Source of the DNA: Streptosporangium brasiliense | Lineage (GTDB): Bacteria; Actinomycetota; Actinomycetes; Streptosporangiales; Streptosporangiaceae | DNA length: 64,000 nucleotides | Assembly: GCF_030811595.1 (NCBI RefSeq) | Contig: NZ_JAUSRB010000002.1 | Location: 2,356,001-2,420,000 of the forward strand | Direction of reading: 5' to 3' | Part shown: positions 52,901-60,315 of the stretch, piece after piece | Layout of the letters: each line of letters begins with the position of its first letter | How positions within the stretch are numbered: position 1 is the first letter of the stretch | Position numbers and translations under genes: made by a program | The notes under the pieces: model-generated | The model's input: only the letters and a program-made list of their open reading frames with translations | Database searches by the model: none | Told to the model about the DNA's origin: nothing

Positions 52901-53515
52901 ACGCCCGCCCCCCGCCCGCGTTCCGGGGCGGAGCTGGAATCGCACCCGCGTCCCGACCCGGCGCCTCCCGATCCCGGCCCGCGTCCCGGACCCGCCCCCG
53001 CCGCCCCGGCGGCCACGACGCCCGCTCCCACGGCGGGCGCCGGGGACGCGCCCGGCGCGCGGAGCACGCCACTGGTCAGCAGCCATCTGATCGACCAGCT
53101 TGAGCCGCTCGTCCGGCAGGACGGCCGGCCGGTCGGACCCGCCGTACCGGCCATGGAGCATCGTCCTGAGGCCCGTCCGGAGTCCCGTCCGGGGCCGGTC
53201 AACGGAGCACGGGCCGGAGAGCCCCCGGCCGCGCATGCCGTACCGCCGACGGTCGAGTCCGAGCGCGGCGTGTCCCGGCGGACGGGAGCGGAGCCGGAGC
53301 CGGTGCGGAAACCGGTGCGGGAACCGGAGCCGGTGCGGGAACCGGAGCCGGAACCGGTGCCCGAACCGGTGCGGGAGCCGGAAGGGGTGTGGGAGCAGAG
53401 GCAGGAGATCGAGGAGGGGGGCGGCGGCTGGGTCCCCGTGGGGACCCGGACCACGAGGGTCGTGCGGCCCAAGCCGGACGGGTCCGGCTGGGAGTGGGTG
53501 GAGGTACGGGAGTGA
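49961..53515 (+). CDS. Giant MMPL-family transporter with proline-rich tail
   Basis: 1184 aa. The RND core (about residues 1-735) has TM1 at about 15-35, a porter domain, five TM helices (about 175-365), a second porter domain and the final TMs. Conserved Asp motifs are GLGLAIDYSLFVLNAFREE and VFGLSMDYELFLLSRVRAEW, the proton-relay positions. Residues about 736-1184 form an extended Pro/Arg/Glu-rich tail, longer than the tail of MmpL3. It carries two copies of a small module, KVIKPNLDGPGWHWAEEH near 52588-52652 and RVVRPKPDGSGWEWVEVRE at the extreme C-terminus (53455-53512). Translationally coupled to the FAAL; likely exports the lipid product. Confidence 0.95.
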   Translation: MFESFGRTVYRGRWSLLVLGAVFTVVAGYLGLGLFGRMADGGFEDPGAESTSAARWSGQWFGGSAPDVVVLYTHPTFEAGDEQFKRDVHAALRALPAERVAKTSTYWTTKAKELVSEDRHSTYALITLRGGKLTRQSGYEQIKDRLREAPAGYTVKVGGPIPLLKDLNAQTGADLQQAEALSMPVLLVLLVMVFGSLVAAGLPLVVGLVAVAGALFLLRLLTEVTDVSVFSLNVVTMLGLGLAIDYSLFVLNAFREEIRRGSPVETAVVRTMATAGRTVAFSGLTVATSLSGLLLFPQMFLRSIGLGAAAVVLVAMAAALIVLPALLAVLGPKVDAVRVVPDFGRHKGGSGTWHAVASSVMRRPVAYLVGVGVVLIALAAPFLHARFGSVDHRVLPERFESRQVAEEINARFARNAMSPIEVIVLVERDLVGPMTVAAPGALTSDVGTRRGPLGVGNSGITPVTEVGPLDVRPFVERLEALDHVTGVDVTGISQNNGAIRLAVRYDRDPMSEEARALVERIRDLPLERNFQDVVVGGPTAAQLDLQASLESTLPWTALVVCLMTGVLLFAAFGSVLLPIKAILMNVLSLGASFGVIVWAFQDGNLAGLLGFTPTGSIEATITVLILAVVFGLSMDYELFLLSRVRAEWLRTGDNTAAVAVGLERTGGVITSAALLLLVVIAAFSTAGITIVKMLGVGMFVAIVVDATLVRALLVPATMRLMGNANWWLPDFLRGIHRRIEIREHDVRDHRPAEIAPTYVTVEREDGPGGRYVTPAHRLDTSPPVPQITAPPRPATPPRPAPSPPSRPAPPRVTPAPPPPPRPSRPEPRAEPSRASDTRHRQHRSNPYPLPGLDPGSPPPTPAEPSGPPEREPARARKVKKVIKPNLDGPGWHWAEEHEDPSPPQPLLTVQDAVGPARHSPVHSPIPGRPVPRPAPPVPPRPELPPPPVIRVRPEPDPHPRPAPGPPASGPRPDPHRRPEPTPAPRPRSGAELESHPRPDPAPPDPGPRPGPAPAAPAATTPAPTAGAGDAPGARSTPLVSSHLIDQLEPLVRQDGRPVGPAVPAMEHRPEARPESRPGPVNGARAGEPPAAHAVPPTVESERGVSRRTGAEPEPVRKPVREPEPVREPEPEPVPEPVREPEGVWEQRQEIEEGGGGWVPVGTRTTRVVRPKPDGSGWEWVEVRE

Positions 53516-54885
53516 GCGACCTCGCCGCCGGCCCCGAGGGCGCCGCCCCGGTCCGGCCCGCCCGGCACGGTCTGTTGTTACTGGTCGTCGGCCTGGGCGG
53601 GTTCGTGACGACCCTGGACAACACGGTCGTCACGGTCGCCCTGCCCACCATCCAGGCCGAGCTGGGCGCGTCCCTGGCGGCGCTCGAATGGATCGTCACC
53701 GGCTACGTCCTCACCTTCTCGGGCTTCATGCTCGCCGGAGGGCGCCTGGCCGACGTCTACGGCCGCCGCAGGGTCCTCATCGCCGGGCTCGCGGTCTTCA
53801 CGGCAGCCTCCCTCGCCGCCGGGCTGGCGACCTCGGCGGGCGCGCTCGTCGCCGCCCGGCTGGTGCAGGGCTCCGGCGCCGCGCTGATCCTGCCCGCGAT
53901 GCTGGCGGTGGTCTCGGTCGGCAACGACGACCGGCGGCGGTCGGCCGGCGTCGCGGTCTGGATGGCCTCGGGGGCGGGTGCGCTGGCCCTGGGCCCGGTC
54001 GTCGGCGGCTACCTGACCCAGCACTCCCACTGGAGCTGGGTCTTCCTGCTCAACGTCCCCCTCGGCGCGCTCGTCATCGCGCTCGCGGCCGTCGCGATCC
54101 CCGAGTCACGTGACGGGGCGGCCGCCCGGGTGGACGTCCCCGGGGTCGTGACGTCGGTCGTCGTCCTGTCGACGGGCACGTTCGCGCTGACCTTCGGGGC
54201 GGAGCTGGGCTGGACCACTCCGGTGATCCCGGCGGCGGCGGCCGTCAGCGTGGTCGCGGCCGTCGTCTTCGTCGCCGTCGAGAGGCTCGGCAGGGACCCG
54301 ATGGTGGATCTCGCGCTGTTCCGGTCGCGGGCGTTCACCGGCGGGGTGGCCGCCCAGGTGCTCTGGGGGCTCGGCGTCAACGGCGTGTTCTTCTTCACGG
54401 CGCTGTTTTTGCAGGGGGTCCTCGGCTTCAGCCCGACCATGTCGGGGCTGGCGTTCGTCCCGCTGGCGCTGCTCGTCGTCGTGGTCACGCCGCTGGTCCC
54501 GGCCGTCGAGCGCCGGATCGGCGCGGGCCGCACGGTCGCCCTGGGGCTCCTCCTGGTCGCCGCGGGCATGGCCGCCGTGGGGTTCCTGCGGCCCGGGGAC
54601 GGCTGGGCCGACTTGCTGCCCGCCGTGTGCGTGATCGGGATCGGCTCGGCGCTGACCATGCCGCTGGGCTCGGCGGTGCTGGGGGCCGTCCCGGAGTCCA
54701 GGGCGGGAGTGGCGGGAGGAGTGTTCAGCGTGGCACGTGAGATGTCGGGGCTGTTCGGCATCGCGGTCATCGGGGTGATCGTCAACAGCTCCGCGAGCTT
54801 CACCGCCGGCTACTCCGCCGGCCTGCTCACCGCGGCCGGCCTGGTCGTGGTCGGCGCCGTCGTGAGCCTGGTGACCCTCCGGTGA
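53512..54885 (+). CDS. MFS transporter (EmrB/QacA type, 14 TM)
   Basis: 457 aa from GTG at 53512 (GGAGGTACGGG site), which overlaps the MMPL stop (GTGA). About 14 hydrophobic segments. The N-terminal FVTTLDNTVVTVALPTIQAE is the DHA2 motif with LDxTVVNVALP; ADVYGRRRVLIAGLAV is the loop 2-3 motif; the C-motif lies in ASGAGALALGPVVGGYLT. It is predicted to export a drug-like or lipidic product and sits inside the FAAL-MMPL-GT operon, an uncommon combination. Confidence 0.94.
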   Translation: MSDLAAGPEGAAPVRPARHGLLLLVVGLGGFVTTLDNTVVTVALPTIQAELGASLAALEWIVTGYVLTFSGFMLAGGRLADVYGRRRVLIAGLAVFTAASLAAGLATSAGALVAARLVQGSGAALILPAMLAVVSVGNDDRRRSAGVAVWMASGAGALALGPVVGGYLTQHSHWSWVFLLNVPLGALVIALAAVAIPESRDGAAARVDVPGVVTSVVVLSTGTFALTFGAELGWTTPVIPAAAAVSVVAAVVFVAVERLGRDPMVDLALFRSRAFTGGVAAQVLWGLGVNGVFFFTALFLQGVLGFSPTMSGLAFVPLALLVVVVTPLVPAVERRIGAGRTVALGLLLVAAGMAAVGFLRPGDGWADLLPAVCVIGIGSALTMPLGSAVLGAVPESRAGVAGGVFSVAREMSGLFGIAVIGVIVNSSASFTAGYSAGLLTAAGLVVVGAVVSLVTLR

Positions 54886-56099
54886 GGGTCGCGGTCCTGG
54901 CCTTCGGGTCGCGGGGCGACACCCAGCCCTGCGTGGCGCTCGGGGCGGGACTCGCCGCGAGGGGGCACCAGGTCACGGTCGTCGCCGCCGCCCGGTACGG
55001 CGGGCTGGTCGAGGAGGCCGGGCTCGGGTCCGCCCCGATCAGCGTCGACCCGTTGAAGATCGTGGAGTCCGAGGAGGGGCAGGCGTGGCTGCGCAGCGGC
55101 CCGGCCGGATTCGTCCGGGGGTTCCGCAGGATCGTGGAGCCGCTCGCCGAGCGGCTGGTCGCCGAGGTGGACGCGGCCTGCTCCGGCGCGGACCTGGTGC
55201 TCTCGCCCGCGCTGGGCGGCTTCGGGCACCATTTTTCCGAGCGGTACGGCATGCCGTACGCGCTGCTCCACTTCCAGCCCAGCGAGCCCACCGGGGCCTT
55301 CCCCAACCCGCTGGTCCCGCTGCGCACCCTCGGCAGGGCGGGCAACCGGGCCAGTTACGCGCTGGTCGAGGGGGTGAGCTGGCTGCTGCTCGGCCGCATG
55401 GTGAACCGGGTGCGGGGCAGGGTGCTCGCGCTCGGCCCCATGCGGGGCAGCCCCTTCCGGCAGGCGCGGGCCGGCCGGGTGCCGGTGCTGTGCGGGGTGA
55501 GCCCCTCGGTCGTCGCGCGCCCGGTGGACTGGCCCGGCTACGTGCACCTGACGGGGTTCTGGCCGCTGGAGCGGGCCTGGGCGCCCGCTCCGGAGCTGGC
55601 GGCGTTCCTGGACGCCGGGCCGCCACCGGTCTACGTGGGGTTCGGCAGCATGGTCCCGGCCGACCCCGGCGCGATGGCGGAGACGGTGGTGGCGGCGCTG
55701 CGCCGGGCCGGGGTGCGGGGAGTCCTCCAGGGCATGCCGTACGGCGGGGCGGAGGACATGTTCGTGACCGGCGACGCCGACCACGGATGGCTTTTCCCGC
55801 GGATGGCCGCGGTGGTGCATCACGGCGGGGCCGGTACGACGGGGAGCGGGCTGCGGGCGGGGGTCCCGGGGGTGGTCTGCCCCTTCTTCTCCGACCAGCC
55901 GTTCTGGGGCGCCCGGGTGGCACTGCTGGGCGCGGGGACCGCGCCGCTGCCGGTGCGGAAGGTCACCGTGGAGGCACTGGCCGGGAGGGTGGCGCAGGCC
56001 GTACGGGACGGGCGGATGAGGGCGGCGGCGGCTCGGCTGGGGGAGCGGCTCCGCGCCGAGGACGGGGTGGGGCGCGCGTGCGAGGCGCTGGGGGTCTGA
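54882..56099 (+). CDS. Glycosyltransferase, GT1/MurG-like (sterol or macrolide glucosyltransferase type)
   Basis: 405 aa. GTG start overlaps the MFS stop (GTGA). The N-terminal nucleotide-sugar fold starts VAVLAFGSRGDTQPCVALGA, and the donor-binding C-terminal motif is VVHHGGAGTTGSGLRAGVP (HGGxGT...GvP). A matching segment, FGSMVPADPG, is typical of UGTs that glycosylate lipids or polyketides. It is the last gene of the operon before a terminator. Probably glycosylates the exported lipid or polyketide. Confidence 0.93.
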   Translation: MRVAVLAFGSRGDTQPCVALGAGLAARGHQVTVVAAARYGGLVEEAGLGSAPISVDPLKIVESEEGQAWLRSGPAGFVRGFRRIVEPLAERLVAEVDAACSGADLVLSPALGGFGHHFSERYGMPYALLHFQPSEPTGAFPNPLVPLRTLGRAGNRASYALVEGVSWLLLGRMVNRVRGRVLALGPMRGSPFRQARAGRVPVLCGVSPSVVARPVDWPGYVHLTGFWPLERAWAPAPELAAFLDAGPPPVYVGFGSMVPADPGAMAETVVAALRRAGVRGVLQGMPYGGAEDMFVTGDADHGWLFPRMAAVVHHGGAGTTGSGLRAGVPGVVCPFFSDQPFWGARVALLGAGTAPLPVRKVTVEALAGRVAQAVRDGRMRAAAARLGERLRAEDGVGRACEALGV

Positions 56100-56114
56100 C
56101 CTGCGGACGTCCCG

Positions 56115-56240
56115 TCCCCGGCGGGGGACCGCCCGCCCGCCCTCGCGACGACCGTCGATTCCGGGTGGCTCCCCGGCGGGGACCGCCTGCCCGCCCGCCT
56201 CCGCGACGACCGTCGATTCCGGGTGGCTCCCCGGCGGGAC
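56115..56240. repeat. 58-bp tandem repeat, ~2 copies, GC-rich
   Basis: CGACGACCGTCGATTCCGGG-containing units recur with 58-bp period (anchor at 56151 and 56209), directly after the glycosyltransferase stop. The remaining 56269-56408 contains the promoter of the next gene, including TTTGACG and a TGAC-N7-TGTCA element near 56310. Confidence 0.7.
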
Positions 56241-56243
56241 TTG

Positions 56244-56268
56244 TCGCCGGTCGCCCCGGGACCGGCGA
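56244..56268. terminator. Terminator of the FAAL-MMPL-MFS-GT operon
   Basis: Perfect 9-bp arms TCGCCGGTC (56244-56252) and GACCGGCGA (56260-56268) with a 7-base loop, 145 bases after the glycosyltransferase stop. Confidence 0.75.
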
Positions 56269-56408
56269 TGATCAGTCCGTTCTTGCCGTAATTGGACAGG
56301 ACATGTCTGGAATTTGACGTTTTAGTGTCAGGCCCTGTTGGGGTGATGGTGATCTCTGTAGAGTGCGAGGCAACCGTTTTGGCTGGCATTACCGGGGAGT
56401 TTCAGAAC

Positions 56409-57758
56409 ATGCGATTCACGCTGCGACGGGCCCTCGCCGTCGGTGCCATGCTCACGGTCGCCGGGGTCGTGACCCCCGCGGTCGCCGCCTACTCGCAGGA
56501 CGACCCTCGTAGCTGCAACGACCTGATGAGCGCCGACACCCCGGCATACGTCGTGTGCCATTGGCTGGCCAAGCCCGAGGAGGCGCTCGGCGTCGCGATG
56601 TTCTGGCTGAGCGACGACGGGGCCAGCCTCAAGGAGGCCACCCCGTCGGAGGGTAACTTCATCGACTGCTCCGCCCCCGGAAGCTCCTGCCCGGCGCTGG
56701 AGGGTGACGACACCGTCGGCGACGAGAACTCCCCGGCCCCCGAGGGCGCCGAGGACGGCGGGACGCCCGAGTGCGAGGCCGGCCAGCAGTGCTCGGTCGA
56801 CGGCAACGAGATAGGCGGCGACGGCACGCCGAGCCGGCCCGAGCCGGGCAGCGCCGCCGCCCCCTCCACCTCGCCCGCCAAGACGGCGGCCACGCAGAGC
56901 TTCGCCACGACGGAGCAGGAGATCGCCGCGGCCGCGCAGACCCCCGCCGGCCAGGCGGTCGTCGCCGCCAAGGCCACCGGCATCCGGGTCTGGCTCGACA
57001 CCGAGCTGGCCGACGACTGGAAGGCGGGCGCCACGCAGTTCGCCGCGGCCGTCAAGCGGGTCGGCGCGCTGGCCGCCCGGCCCGAGGTGGCCGGGATCCG
57101 GTTCACCTCGCAGCTCGGCTACAACACGACGTTCAAGACGGACGAGGAGATCACCGCCTTCGTCACGGCCGCCTCGGCGGCGCTGCGCCAGGCGGCCCCC
57201 GGCAAGCGGCTGGGCGTGCACACGGTGGTGCCCGAGCTCGCCTGCGGCGCGGACGAGGCGTGCAAGACCGAGATGCGCAAGCGCTACCCGCTGGTCGTCC
57301 CGGAGCGGGTCGAGACCCTGCTGAGCGCCGGCCGCGCCGACCAGATCTCCCTGGACACCGGCCTGCTGTACGGCGGCTACGAGACCTGGAAGATCGACGC
57401 CGAGAAGGCCCACCGCAACCAGTGGATCCAGGTCCGGGCCCGCTCCTGGGACGTCCTGGCCCAGGTCGCCGCCGAGGAGACCGGACTGGTCGGCCAGGTG
57501 ACGCCCGAGCAGGTCGCCACCCGCGCGTCCACGCCCGTCATGGACGGCGCCGCCCAGCAGGTGAACCTCTGGACCCGCGTCCAGAACGCCCAGGGCACGG
57601 TGAACCGGCTGACCGCCTGGGACGACCTGAAGAAGCTCAACCCGATCAAGCGCCGCCTGGCCGCGGTCTACAACCCGACCACCCCCGAGGTGGACGTGAC
57701 CACCGACCTCAAGAAGATCTCCGAGGTCTTCAGCCAGGTCTACCTCACCACCGCCTGA
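56409..57758 (+). CDS. Secreted protein with cysteine pairs and barrel-like domain, unknown function
   Basis: 449 aa from the ATG at 56409 (GGGGAG site). Signal peptide MRFTLRRALAVGAMLTVAGV cleaved near TPAVAAYSQ. The next ~95 residues hold paired cysteines (RSCNDL, YVVCHW, FIDCSAPGSSC, CEAGQQC), then an Ala/Pro linker. The C-terminal domain reads GIRVWLDTELADDWKAG, PEVAGIRFTSQLGYNTTF and LGVHTVVPELACGADEACK, resembling TIM-barrel-like secreted hydrolase folds of unknown activity. It has its own promoter and strong terminator, suggesting high expression. Placed beside the lipid operon, it may act on the exported product (inference). Confidence 0.8.
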   Translation: MRFTLRRALAVGAMLTVAGVVTPAVAAYSQDDPRSCNDLMSADTPAYVVCHWLAKPEEALGVAMFWLSDDGASLKEATPSEGNFIDCSAPGSSCPALEGDDTVGDENSPAPEGAEDGGTPECEAGQQCSVDGNEIGGDGTPSRPEPGSAAAPSTSPAKTAATQSFATTEQEIAAAAQTPAGQAVVAAKATGIRVWLDTELADDWKAGATQFAAAVKRVGALAARPEVAGIRFTSQLGYNTTFKTDEEITAFVTAASAALRQAAPGKRLGVHTVVPELACGADEACKTEMRKRYPLVVPERVETLLSAGRADQISLDTGLLYGGYETWKIDAEKAHRNQWIQVRARSWDVLAQVAAEETGLVGQVTPEQVATRASTPVMDGAAQQVNLWTRVQNAQGTVNRLTAWDDLKKLNPIKRRLAAVYNPTTPEVDVTTDLKKISEVFSQVYLTTA

Positions 57759-57774
57759 CCTCAGTGCCACCGCC

Positions 57775-57813
57775 GACGGGCCCGCACCCCAGCACCGGGG
57801 TCGCGGGCCCGTC
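57775..57813. terminator. Strong terminator hairpin
   Basis: GACGGGCCCGC and GCGGGCCCGTC (11-bp arms), with a further inner ACCCC/GGGGT stem and the run GTTTCCC, directly after the secreted-protein stop. Confidence 0.8.
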
Positions 57814-58351
57814 GTTTCCCACCGGGGCGCGGGGCGCCGCACTCAGCCGTTTCCCCCGGGGCGCGGGCCGCTGCTCTCAGCCGCGCCGGCCCGGTCGCCG
57901 GTCCGCCCTCAGCCGGACGGGCCGCGTCGGCTGCCGCCTCCAACGACCCCACCGAGGGCATATAGGCGAGCCTGCGCCGAACGCAGGCAATCCAGCCCCC
58001 TTCCCCCCGCCGTGACCGCCGGGGGCCGGCCAAAAACGCGTCAACACCGGCCCGGCGCGGCCAATGGATCCACGGCGGAAATCCTGCCGGCCGTCAAGCG
58101 CCCGTCATCCGGGGCGTCGGCCGGGACGTGGCTCCGTCCCCGTTCGATCCGGTTCGCCGTGCTGATCGGTAATGCTTCTCCAACGATCCGCGGCCGACCC
58201 CGCCCCGGGCCCGGCCCGTCTCCGTTCCGGAATCCGCGGACACCCCCATTTAACCTGGGGGAGTTTCGGTGTCCGTCGCGCCGACCTCCCGTGGCCGGCC
58301 ACGTCCAAAACTGATCGAGCTGGACGGACTGAAGAAAGAAGGCTTTCCCAG
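57814..58351. promoter_or_regulatory. 538-bp gap with nested hairpin before the DAO-like gene
   Basis: No coding potential. At 58238-58274 nested arms GGACACC/GGTGTCC enclose CCCCC/GGGGG around ATTTAACCT, about 80 bases before the next gene, suggesting a leader RNA structure or operator. GC-rich imperfect repeats (CCCGGGGCGCGGG type) occur near 57855. Confidence 0.5.
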
Positions 58352-59467
58352 GTGCGCGCGAATTCGGAGAAGGTTCTCGTCGTCGGGGCCGGTGTGAGTG
58401 GATTGACGACCGCGCTCTGTCTGGCCAGGGAGGGATTCCGCGTCACCGTGATCGCGGAGAAGTTCGCGCCCGAGATCGTCTCGGTCGTCGCGGGCGCGCT
58501 GTGGGAGTGGCCGCCCGCGGTGTGCGGTTACCACCACGACCAGATCTCCCTCGCCCGCTCCAAGGAGTGGTGCGTCACCTCCTACGGGATGTTCGAGGAA
58601 CTGGCGCGGGCCAGGGTCCCCGGGGTGGCCATGCGGAGATCCAACTTCTACTTCAGACGCCCCGTCGACGAGAGCCCGCACGACCTGCACAAGATGGAGG
58701 AGCTGGCGGGGAAGGTGCGCGGCTTCGTCCGCGACCCGTCGCTCGCCGAGCGCAACGGCGTCAGCCCCGGATACGGCGTGGTCGACGCCTACTCCCACAT
58801 GGCCCCGATGATCGACACCGACCAGTACATGGCGTGGCTGATGCGCCAGGTCAAGGCCCACGGGGTGCAGGTCAGGCGGTATCGGGTCGAGGGGACGCTG
58901 GCCGAGCGGAGAGCCGAGCTGCTCAACCGGTTCGGCGCCGAGGTGATCGTCTGCTGCGCGGGACTCGGCACCGCCCAGCTCCGCGGGATCGGCATGTATC
59001 CGCTGCGCGGCGCGCTCGTGCGGGTCCGCAACGGCGGGCTCGGCGGCCCCCGGATCAGCGAGGCCCACTGCGTCTCCCACGTCGAGGGCCAGGACGAGCA
59101 GGACATCGTCTTCATCGTGCCGCGTAACCAGAGGCTTCTCGTTCTCGGCGGACTGGCGGAGAAGGACGAGTGGGACACCGGCATCAATCTGGACAATCAT
59201 CGGCCCGTGCGGGAGATGTATGAGCGCTGCCTGGCGTTCATGCCCGCACTCCGGAACGCCAGAATAGACCCGGATGAGCCGGTCCGGGCCGGACTGCGGC
59301 CATTCCGGAATGAGAATGTCTGCCTGGAGTGGGATGAGGCGGACCAGGTCATTTACAATTTCGCGCACGGTGGGGCCGGATTCAGTTTCTCCTGGGGATG
59401 CGCGAAAGAGGCGGTCGCGCTGGTGCGTTCAGCCGTGGCGGACCGTGAATACTCATATTCCTGCTAG
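58352..59467 (+). CDS. FAD-dependent oxidoreductase, D-amino-acid oxidase family
   Basis: 371 aa from GTG at 58352. Rossmann VLVVGAGVSGLTTALCLARE with VTVIAEKFAPEIVSVVAGAL, the DAO/DASPO-type signature, and the C-terminal VIYNFAHGGAGFSFSWGCAK, matching the family GHGGxGxTLxxG. The usual G-H-G-G is replaced by A-H-G-G. It probably deaminates a D-amino acid or similar amine with O2. Its link with the neighbouring lipid and cell-wall genes is unclear. Confidence 0.92.
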   Translation: MRANSEKVLVVGAGVSGLTTALCLAREGFRVTVIAEKFAPEIVSVVAGALWEWPPAVCGYHHDQISLARSKEWCVTSYGMFEELARARVPGVAMRRSNFYFRRPVDESPHDLHKMEELAGKVRGFVRDPSLAERNGVSPGYGVVDAYSHMAPMIDTDQYMAWLMRQVKAHGVQVRRYRVEGTLAERRAELLNRFGAEVIVCCAGLGTAQLRGIGMYPLRGALVRVRNGGLGGPRISEAHCVSHVEGQDEQDIVFIVPRNQRLLVLGGLAEKDEWDTGINLDNHRPVREMYERCLAFMPALRNARIDPDEPVRAGLRPFRNENVCLEWDEADQVIYNFAHGGAGFSFSWGCAKEAVALVRSAVADREYSYSC

Positions 59468-59500
59468 CTGATTCCGCCCGAGAGCGGTTGGAAGCGAAAC

Positions 59501-60295
59501 ATGCGAAGAACTGTTCATTTCCTCCTGATCGCGGGCACGGCCGTCGCCCTGGCCGTGTCACTGCCATTGATCCTCGCGCACACCGGCATCGCCTCGCCGC
59601 GGAGCTCCGGGCGCCCCGCGCCGGCCTCCGGAGCGACTCCTCAGCCGCCGAAGGCCGGGGCCGCCCCCGCGCCGCCGCGGTGGCCCACCCTGCGTCTCGG
59701 CGACGAGGGAGTCCGGGTCGAGGAGGTGCGCAGGCGGCTGGACCGGCTGGGCTTCAGCCCGGGGTCCGCCGGGTCCGGATACGACCCCGCGCTGCGCGTG
59801 GCCGTGTGGGCCTTCCAGAAGGCGAACGGGCTGCCCCCCGTCGACCAGGTCGACCTGCCGACCTGGCGGGCGCTGGCCCGTCCGGCGCGCATCAGGCCGC
59901 TGGTGAGCTACGGCGGGCCCGCGCGGGTGGAGATCGACCTGCGCCGCCAGTTGCTCACGGCCTGGAAGGGCGGCAGGCCCGCGCTGGTCACCCACATTTC
60001 GACCGGTAACGGCGAGTCCTACTGCAAGAAAGGCCACTGTGGGGTCGCCGTCACGCCCACCGGTGACTTCCGCGCCTGGTGGCGGACGGCCGGATGGACC
60101 ACCGGGCCCCTGGGCGAGCAGTTCTACACGGTCTACTTCAACGGCGGCATCGGCTTCCACGGCTCCGAGCGGGTCCCGCGCCACCCCGCGTCCCACGGAT
60201 GCATCCGCGTCCCGCTCCACAACGCCAAGCCCCTCTTCCGGATGATCCAGACAGGGGACCAGGTCTACGTCCGCCGTCCCGAGCGGGACGTCTGA
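59501..60295 (+). CDS. L,D-transpeptidase with peptidoglycan-binding domain
   Basis: 264 aa. N-terminal anchor (residues 7-27), a Pro/Ala linker, PG_binding_1 at about 60-128 (VRVEEVRRRLDRLGFSPG, VAVWAFQKANGL), and YkuD at about 133-258 with HPASHGCIRVPL, nucleophile C234. A cysteine pair in YCKKGHCG is an extra feature. It crosslinks or anchors to peptidoglycan outside the membrane. Its 3' end is 20 bp from the convergent esterase gene. Confidence 0.94.
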   Translation: MRRTVHFLLIAGTAVALAVSLPLILAHTGIASPRSSGRPAPASGATPQPPKAGAAPAPPRWPTLRLGDEGVRVEEVRRRLDRLGFSPGSAGSGYDPALRVAVWAFQKANGLPPVDQVDLPTWRALARPARIRPLVSYGGPARVEIDLRRQLLTAWKGGRPALVTHISTGNGESYCKKGHCGVAVTPTGDFRAWWRTAGWTTGPLGEQFYTVYFNGGIGFHGSERVPRHPASHGCIRVPLHNAKPLFRMIQTGDQVYVRRPERDV

Positions 60296-60315
60296 CGGAG
60301 CGGAGGGCCCGGAGG

